Assembly: GCA_019454045.1 (NCBI GenBank)
Contig: SKCR01031850.1
Coordinates: 1 to 64,000, forward strand
Direction of reading: 5' to 3'
Length of the DNA: 64,000 nucleotides
Source: Zanthoxylum bungeanum
Taxonomy: Eukaryota > Streptophyta > Magnoliopsida > Sapindales > Rutaceae
A program made the position numbers and the translations under genes. The notes under the pieces are model-generated. The model had not been told where the DNA came from, did not search any database, and saw only the letters and a program-made list of their open reading frames with translations. Shown here one piece after another: positions 56,462 through 64,000 of this stretch (position 1 is its first letter; each line of letters begins with the position of its first letter).

Positions 56462-57926
56462 AATGAAACATACTCGTAGAGAACTAGAGCAACATATATA
56501 AATAATATTGATTATTTATAAAGTCGTTTAAAGGTTAAACGCAAGATACATGCTAAAGGGACCCGATAGTCATTTGCTTAATTATTGTGTATTTACATTT
56601 AATACTTGATTAATTTAAATACACATTAATTAATAGTCAAATTGATATATTTGACTAATATCCTAAATGAATATATGTTTTTGATATTTAATGTAAATAT
56701 TATACATATATTTAATATATTTGTATTTAATTAATTAATTAATTATTTAATTGTTAAATGATTAAATTAATTAAAATATAAATATATTAACTTTGGATAT
56801 TTGTTTTAAATGACTTAGTTGCCTTTGTTGACTTAATTAAAATATCTATAAAGTGTTATTAAGATATTTATGCAAGTTGATTTAATGAAATTGAAATGAA
56901 ATTAAAACAAAATTTGCTTATTATTCCATTTGGTGAATTCGGCCAAGGCCTTATTGTAATAAGTATATATTGTTTTGTTTTTCATTTACACTTTAACCTA
57001 ATACACTTTACAAAAGAAAACTCCATTGAAGAAACTAAAGAAAGCTTGAGAAAAGAAAGATAAATCAAAGAAAGCTTGGAATTTTAGTAAGTTTCTTGAA
57101 CTTGCTATTAGAAAGGAAAATGTTCCTTAGGTTCTAGCCTTCAACATGTGATGTTCTTAGATTATTTCTTTCTTTATTTCTTTGTGTTTTTGTTGATGGA
57201 ATTTTTGATTGAAGTGTTGAGCATGTATGGTGAAGGAAGATTGTGACTATTGTAGTTGTAAACTTTCTTTTAAGGTTTTGGAAACCATGTTTCTAATCTA
57301 GAGTTGTTGACCCACTCTTATATGACCTAGATTTGATCTTGAGTTGTTTCATTGTGTTGAGACTTGGATTGGATGGAAGAATGATGATTGAAACAATTGA
57401 TTTAACCAATTTGGTCTAATTTGTCCAATTTGATGAAATTGAAATATTAGGGTTCATGAACAATTCCAAATTTGGGGCTTTTAATATATGTTTTGTATTT
57501 GGATGTTTATATGATGCATATAAAGTTTCATATTGATTGGATTACATTTGGATGTGTTTTGAGACATGAAATGACAAAAGGCACAAAATGCCCACCATTG
57601 GGAGCATTCGGCCAAGGAGTTAGATTTTGGGGATTTTAGTGCTTTTGGTGTTTTGATGTTTTGAACATGCTTAGTTCATCTTAGAAATTATTTAGAATCA
57701 TTCAAAATTGATTTGATCAATTTCGGATTAAAATGGACAAAAATACCAAGTAAGGGTAATTTGGTAAATTCACTTAATTTTGATTTATTGAATTTTATTT
57801 CATAATTTGATTATTGGAATATTAAATAAATATGTTTATTTAATTAATCCGAGAAAAAGTTTTGAAATCAAAAATTTTGATTTTCCCGCTTCCGCTGCGT
57901 TACCGGATTCTGCCCCTAGAAAAACT
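56462..57926 (+). repeat. 5'-truncated D-family LTR
   Basis: Begins at 'AATGAAACATACTCGTAGAG', matching 62407 in the D5 LTR, so about the first 940 bp are missing. It ends GAAAAACTCCTACA. It is followed by only 33 bp, starting with a primer-like TTGGCACTAGAGC (57928), before the next D LTR at 57960. Confidence 0.82.
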
Positions 57927-57959
57927 CCTACAATTGGCACTAGAGCAAATGAGAGATTT

Positions 57960-60305
57960 TGTTAGGGTTGGTGCTCTGAGCGCCAATTTTATTATGTATT
58001 TCCTTGTAAATGCTTATGTAACATTTTATTATGAATAATGAATAGTTTCTTTTATATAACTTCTTCTTTAATATGGTAAAGACGTAACCGACCTAAGAAT
58101 GATTAGTTATGATACTGTTATAAAAGTGTCGCAACTGACATTGAGTTGTATCATGACGTTGTCATTGTTAGACTGTTACCGATCAAGGTTTACACTATTT
58201 GGTCAGTAAAGTAAACTCGTTGAGACTGGTACATGTCTTATTTTGGAATATTGGATTCTGATGGTTTCTCAGTGAACCATGAGTCTTGGAGACTTGTATA
58301 GACATGTAGGTATTTATAGCGGATGGACACTGAACGACTCACCGAATATTCTTAATAGATGGTACACCAATATCAATAAAAATCTTCTCGGGTTGAGTGA
58401 GCATAGTGATTCTATGACTTGAGATACCATTATGGGTATCTGAGTTATCCTCCACATTTAGATGGAAGTCACGTCACCGATCTATTAAGATCATACCTCC
58501 GCCTGTTCGTTGGCTGTGGATTGATGCTCAGGATATCCTGTGTGTATCAAGATAGGATCCGTCAGCTCTGTGTACAGAGCATAGGTATTCAATATGGAAT
58601 TAGCAATCTGTTAAATCCATGGGCCCGTGGTACACTATAGAAATTTGTTCTAAGTGTTATTAAGGGATTTCTAATAGAAACATCGACGTGATTACATCTA
58701 TAGAGATTTGACGTTTGTATCTATATCTCTAGATTAATCCGGATACCTATGACAGATGGATTCTATGTATGTAGTGATCGCGACCCGTATGGTTCAGAGA
58801 GTTTATCAGTGTTCGTCATAATTTACGGGTGGGTGAATTATGGACACGAAATTTGATTTCGTGATGGATATGCCTGAATCTAAAAAGTCTCACCAATGAA
58901 ATACAGTCGTAGAGCACTAGGCAACTGTTATGAATAATACTGATTATTTATAACTCGTTTAACGGTTAAACGAAAAATACATGCAATCTGGACCTAACGG
59001 TCATTTCCAAATTAATGTGTATTTTATTTAATACTTGATTTTATTAAATACACATTAATAACATATCAAATTGTGATATTTGATAAATATCATTAATATA
59101 TGTATTTGAGATATTTATTGTAAATATAATACATATATTTAAGATATTTATATTTATTATTTAATTATTTAATTGTTAAATAATTAAATTTATTAATAAA
59201 TTAAATATCTTTTGTAATGATTTTCACTATTTTAAAGTTGGAATGACATGGTTTCATTGGAACACATTTTTTATTACTTTATGAAAGATAAGATGTTATC
59301 TTTAATGTGGTAAAATGTGGACTAATTAAAATCGAACAAAATTAAATAATTGTTATTTAATTCCTTGTTGAAATTATCGGCCAAAGGTGAAAAATATACA
59401 AAATAGTTTTGTTTTATTTTTCCAACACTTAGACAAGTTTCACAATATTTACAAAAGAGAGTTGAGAGCATTTGTTGAAAAAGAAAGGAAAAACCAGAGC
59501 AAAATTTGAATTTTTGTAAGTAATTTCACTTTCTTTTCTACATGAAAATTGCTTCAATTTGTGTTGCTAAGTGTATGTCTCTACTCTTTGATTTTGTAAT
59601 TGATTGTGTTTAAAGCTTGTTGGATGTGATTAGCATATATGATTAATTTATTTGCTTATTAGGGTAATTAAGCTAATAATTAATTAGAAACTAAAGTTGT
59701 CATTTTAGAGTTGATTAGCCATTCATATAACCTAGATTGTTCTTGTTAATTGCATGATGGTGAAACTGATGGTGTGGTAATTGGATAATTAAGTATTTGA
59801 TTTTGTCAATTTAATGTAAATTGTGAAATTGGAGTAATTTATGAATTATGGTTCTTACCCATTCCAATTTGGGGCATTTCATATATATGATTTAATTTGA
59901 TGTATATTAAATTTGGGATTAATTGAATTGATCTTGATGGTGTTTTGAACATTGGGATATTAATGAAAAATCAGGGATTAGTTCGGCATTTCCAAAAAAT
60001 TCTGGATTTGAGTTGCAAACTATTATTTCATATTTTTTACATGTATAATAATTTTGGGATTGATTTGGAATTAATTAAATATGTATTTGACATTTTAATG
60101 ACCAAAAAAATTAATTTGTAAAACTTTGGGGTAATTTGGTAATTATAAGAAATATGATTCATTGGGTTAAAATTTCAGATTTGAAGTATTGGTTAATTAA
60201 ATAAATAAGTTTATTTAATTGTTCCAAGAAAAAATTTTGAAATCGGAAAAATAAGTTTTCCGCGCTCCGCTGCGCCATCCTGTAATTCCTTATAAAACCC
60301 CAACT
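57960..60305 (+). repeat. D-family LTR (right end of element D)
   Basis: Starts TGTTAGGGTTGGTGCTCTGA, has the same internal landmarks as D5 ('CACGTCACCGATCTATTAAG' at 58469, 'CATGGGCCCGTGGTA' at 58618) and the CGCTCCGCTGCG-type end. More diverged from D5 than the 56462 copy in its last third. Confidence 0.78.
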
Positions 60306-60868
60306 GAAAGATATAAGGACTTGGGGCTTCTATATTGTTGCATGGTATGTGTATTTAGCTGATTTCTGGTGAAGGATCAACTAGAGGACTCAAAATTCGG
60401 ATCCTTATTTGTGTGAAGTTCCTCTGTTTTTATAGCAGTATTTTTGCAATTTTAAGAAGAAAATGATCTTTTTAGTAAGGAAAAAAAGGAAGTTAACAAT
60501 TATGGAAAGTGGTAATAAGGAAAGAAGATAATAGTTAAGAAGGAAATAAGATAATATTTAAGAAGGAAAGAATCCGGGTTTATGGAAATTGGCTAAGAAG
60601 GAAAGAATTTGGGTTTATAGAAGTTGGCTAAGAAGGAAAGAGAGATCGACTCATTCTGTAAAACTGGAAACACGACACATAACTGGTCTTACATAGACTA
60701 TATCCGGCATGAATTGGGGCTGTGTCCGGCCGGATATGATGGTTTAAAATCCATCCGGATGTAGATAATTCTTCTCCAATATTTAAATCTTACAACCTTC
60801 CTAAACTTTCATGCGATGTCCTTATTAGGAGACTCATCATCAGGTTATGGAAAAATACAATGCCTACA
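60306..60868 (-). repeat. Tat-like LTR E, right part
   Basis: On the minus strand begins TGTAGGCATTGTATTTTTCC, the Tat LTR start, with 'CTGATGATGAGTCTCC' next. Restores continuity with 49889 when element D is removed. Confidence 0.7.
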
Positions 60869-60965
60869 ATATATAAGTTTTTTCCTGTTAAAAGGCGGAC
60901 CAAAGTTAATACCAAGGCTGGTGTTGGTGGAAATGTTCACTTCATTTCAAATGTTTATGTAATCT
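60869..60965 (+). pseudogene. VOZ-like: VOZ-type transcription factor, 3' fragment
   Basis: In frame this reads PVKRRTKVNTKAGVGGNVHF, which fits the K-x-R-T-K-V-N-T-K-x-G-x-G-N-V segment that follows the zinc-finger region in VOZ proteins. It lies in the same orientation as the exons at 48450-48947. About 45 codons between the two parts are missing, so a deletion accompanied or followed the LTR insertions. Confidence 0.7.
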
Positions 60966-61467
60966 TAGGGGGTGTATTCAATTGAGATTTTAAAGATTAT
61001 TTATGAATATATAAGTCCAGTGGATTTTAAAAGACTATTTAAGAATTTAATGATTTAAAAGATTTTATTACAGTTTTTTTAATCATGAATTTTTACTTAT
61101 TGGATTTTAAAAGATTTATATCATAAGAATTTATAAGATTTCAAAGAATAACATATAGATGCTAACTGGTCGTCAATGCTAAATTTTTCATCATGATTAG
61201 GTGGGGATACCTCAACCTTTATAGCTATATTTTCTTTTTGAACGAGCATGAATCAAAAATTGTAACTTTTTTAGAACCATGATTATATGGAATGGAACCA
61301 ATAGTTATTCATCTATTTAATATAGGATGTTGTTTTTTTTTTCTCTTTTTGAAAATTACAATAATAATAGTTCAAGTAAATTATAACCCAAATATCTCGA
61401 CCAAAATACCAAAATAGTTTAACCAAAGTACAATAACAATAGTTCAACCAAAATAGAAACAAAATAG
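60966..61467. other. Possible MITE end and unassigned AT-rich DNA
   Basis: 'GGGGGTGTATTCAATTGAG' followed by repeated GATTTTAAAAGA resembles the end of a small inverted-repeat transposon, but no matching inverted end is visible. After about 61190 the sequence is AT-rich, with 'CAATAATAGTTCAA' and 'CAATAGTTCAACCAAAATAG' short repeats at 61360-61466. No gene seen. Confidence 0.35.
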
Positions 61468-63872
61468 TGTTGGGGTTGGTGCTCAGAGCGCCAATTCCCG
61501 GTTGTATTTCTGTTGAATACTTCTGTAAAACATTATTATTATGAATAATATATGCAGTTTCTATAATATAATCTATCTTTCTATATGGAAAAGATGTAAT
61601 GACCCTAGAATGATTAGTCATGATACAGTTGTAAAAGCGTCGCAACGGACATTGAGAAGTATCATGACGTTGTCATTCTCAGACAGTTCCTGGTCAAGGT
61701 TTACACTACTTGGTCAGTATAGTAAACCCGTTGAGACCGGTATATGTCGTATACTGGAATATATGATTCCAATGGTTTCTCAATGAACCATAAGTCTTGG
61801 AGACTAGTATAGACGTGTAGGTGTTTATAGCGGATAAACACTGAACGACTCACCGAAGATTCTTAATGGATGGTACACCAGCGTCAATAAGAATCTTCTT
61901 GGGTTGAGTAGTACTTGTGATTCTTAGAGTTGAGATGCCATTGTGGGCACATGAGACATCTTCTACACTTAGACGACAGTCACGTCACCGATCTATTAAG
62001 ATCAGACCCCCGCCTGTTCGTTAGGTGTAGACAGATCCTCAGGGTGTCCTATGTATATCAAGATAGGATCCGTCTGTTCTGTGTATCAGAGCAGAGGTAG
62101 TCCATATGATTAGCAATCAGATAAAACCATGGGCCCGTGGTAAAGTTTAGAAGCTAGTTCTAAACATTCTTTTGAGATTGCTAATAGAATAGTCGACTGG
62201 ATAATTCCGATAGAGATTTTACGTTTACATCTATATCTCTGGGATTTATCCGGATACCTGTGATGGAGGAATTATACATTTGCCATGACCTCGACATGTA
62301 TGGTTCAGCGAGATTATCCGTGATCGTCATAATCTACGGGTGGATAGATTATGGACATAAAATTTGATTTCGTGATGGATATACCTGAATCTAGAGAGTC
62401 TCAATAATGAAACATACTCGTAGAGCACTAGAGCAACATTAATAAATAATATTGATTATTTATAAAGTCGTTTAAAGGTTAAACGCAAGATACGTGCTAA
62501 AAGGACTAGATAGTAATTTACCTAATTATTGTGTATTTACGTTTAATACTTGATTAATTTAAATACACATTAATTAATAGTCAAAATGAGTTATTTGACT
62601 TATATCCTAAATGAATATATTTTTTTAATAATTAATGTAAATATTATACATATATTTAATATATTTGTATTTGATTAATTAATTAATTATTTAATTGTTA
62701 AATGATTAAATTAATTAAAATATAAATATCTTACATTAGGATATTTAAAGTAAATGATATTAGTTGCCTTTGTTGACTTATTTAAATATCTATTAAAGTG
62801 TTTTAGATATTTATGCAAGTTGATTAAATGATTTTGAAATGAAAATGAAATGAAAATTTGGTATATACAAGTCTTGAATTTTCGGCCAAGGCCAAAAATG
62901 CACAAGTATATATTGTTTTCATTTTCTTTTCATTTGGTTAACCTAATACACTTTTCATAAAACTCCATTGAAAGAAACTAAGGAAGCAAGTGAAGGAGAA
63001 AAGGAAAAACCTAAAGAAAAGCTTGGATTTTGTAAGTTTTTCAAACTTACTATTAGAAATGAATTTGTTCCTTAGGATCTAGGCAACATCTTGTGATGTT
63101 CTTAAGTTTTTCTTTTCTTTATTTCTTATGTTTTTGATGATGGAAATCTTGTTGAAAGTGTTGAGCATGTATGATGAAGAAAGCTTGTAACTATTGTAGT
63201 TATAACTATTCTTTTAAGGTTTTGGAAACCATGTTGCTAATCTAGAGTTATTGACCCACTCTTAAATGACCTAGATTTGATCTTGAGTTGTTTTATTGTG
63301 CTGAGACTTGGATTGGATGGAAGAATGATGATTGAAGTAATTGATTTAATGTATTTGGTCTAATTTGTCCAATTTGTGAAAATTGAAAAATTAGGGTTCA
63401 TGACCAATTCCAAATTTGGGGCTTTTCATATATGTTGTTTATTTGTGTTTGTATATGATGCATATAAAGTTTCATGTTCATTGGATTACATCTTGATGTG
63501 TTTTGATGCATGAAATGACAAAGTGCACCAATTGGAACCTTATTGACGCTCTCGGCCTTGGTGTGAAAATTTGGGATTTTTGGTGCTTTTGGTGTTTTGA
63601 TGTTTTGAACATGATAAGTTCATCTTATAAATGATTTAGAATCATTCAAAATTGATTAGATCAATTTCGGACTAAAATGGACAAAATATCTAAGTAAGGG
63701 TAATTTGGTTTCACTTAAATATGATTTATTGAATTTTATTTCATAATTTGATTATTGGAATATTAAATAAATATGTTTATTTAATTAATCCGGGAAAATT
63801 TTTTGAAATCTGAAAATCGGATTTTCACCGCTTCCGCTGCGTTACCGGATTCACCCCCTAAAAACCCCTAAA
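61468..63872 (+). repeat. 5' LTR of Copia element D5 (2.4 kb)
   Basis: Starts TGTTGGGGTTGGTGCTCAGA and ends near AAAACCCCTA. It is the most complete D-family LTR in the window. Small frames inside are not conserved. Confidence 0.85.
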
Positions 63873-63875
63873 AAA

Positions 63876-64000
63876 TGGTATCAGAGCGAGTCTTCTTCTA
63901 GGCCACCTAATATGATTAGCCTTTATTAAATCAATGTTTAATCATGTTTTCTTGACTTTATGCATGCTTATTAGGATCTAAATTGGTTAGATTTAGGGTG
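63876..64000 (+). mobile_element. Copia element D5, primer site and start of interior, cut by window edge
   Basis: TGGTATCAGAGC at 63876-63887, then a leader equal to that of element D ('GATTAGCCTTTATTAAATCA', 'GACTTTATGCATGCTTATTA'). The rest lies beyond the window. Confidence 0.85.

Larger units (their letters stand above)
49890..60305 (+). mobile_element. Copia element D, rearranged, probable TSD GAAAG
   Basis: The first LTR (49890-50501, TGTTAGGGTTTGTGC) is shortened by an internal deletion. The last LTR (57960-60305) starts TGTTAGGGTTGGTGC. GAAAG occurs at 49885-49889 and 60306-60310, and joining the flanks restores a continuous LTR E. The interior has a primer site, about 550 bp of leader, the truncated element C2 and a further D-type LTR piece. 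No Copia coding region remains. The right boundary ends AACT where the family ends CTACA, so it is less certain. Confidence 0.65.

Noticed and set aside
55939..56466. 175-codon + strand frame
   Set aside because: Most of it is the GGGAACAAGACCC minisatellite.
61313..61645. 110-codon minus-strand frame
   Set aside because: Crosses the D5 LTR boundary and unassigned AT-rich DNA; no family resemblance.

Overview
The window is nuclear DNA from a flowering plant, most likely a eudicot. Its only recognisable host gene is a broken copy of a VOZ-type (vascular plant one-zinc-finger) transcription factor. Almost everything else is LTR retrotransposon DNA, stacked by repeated insertion. I saw no rRNA, tRNA, CRISPR array or intact host gene. 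The order of events can be read from 5-bp target-site duplications (TSDs): ACCAA for Copia element B1, GAGGT for Athila-type element 1, TAACC for Athila-type element 3, CTACC for a solo Copia LTR, and probably GAAAG for Copia element D.

Layout. 1-18098 is a minus-strand, deletion-derived Tat/Ogre-type element (C1) with about 3-kb LTRs, a broken gag and a scrap of pol. It is split by Copia element B1 (5122-14945). C1 lies inside an older Copia relative (18099-21914), which itself abuts a 5'-truncated Copia LTR (21915-23250). 23251-48449 is Athila-type element 2, split by element 1 (24262-34411, carrying a solo Copia LTR) and by element 3 (37171-47070). 48450-48947 and 60869-60965 are VOZ gene pieces. 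Between them lies a Tat-like LTR (48983-60868) holding Copia element D (49890-60305), which contains a second truncated Tat-like element C2 (51071-56461). 61468-64000 is the start of another D-type Copia element.

The most interesting content is an unusual cargo in the three Athila-type elements. At the position where Athila relatives carry an env-like gene, downstream of the integrase tail, they carry two extra reading frames. The first encodes a small basic protein with a Cys cluster (CRP), whose layout resembles the nucleic-acid-binding cysteine-rich proteins of some plant RNA viruses. The second is an intronless LOG-like cytokinin riboside 5'-monophosphate phosphoribohydrolase. In element 3 both frames are fully open (42180-42629 and 42994-43647) while gag and protease are frameshifted and the RT to integrase core is deleted. 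In element 2 LOG is open but has changes in its motifs. In element 1 LOG is decayed and CRP is only a trace. All three LOG copies end in a basic tail followed by an EAR-like D-L-N-L terminus.

How the parts may work together (inference): a retroelement family captured, or kept, a two-gene cassette that could change host cytokinin activation and nuclear gene expression, and copies of it spread even as their own replication genes decayed. Conserved splice-acceptor-like tracts and a TATA-like box lie before the cassette genes, which suggests they are expressed separately from gag-pol.
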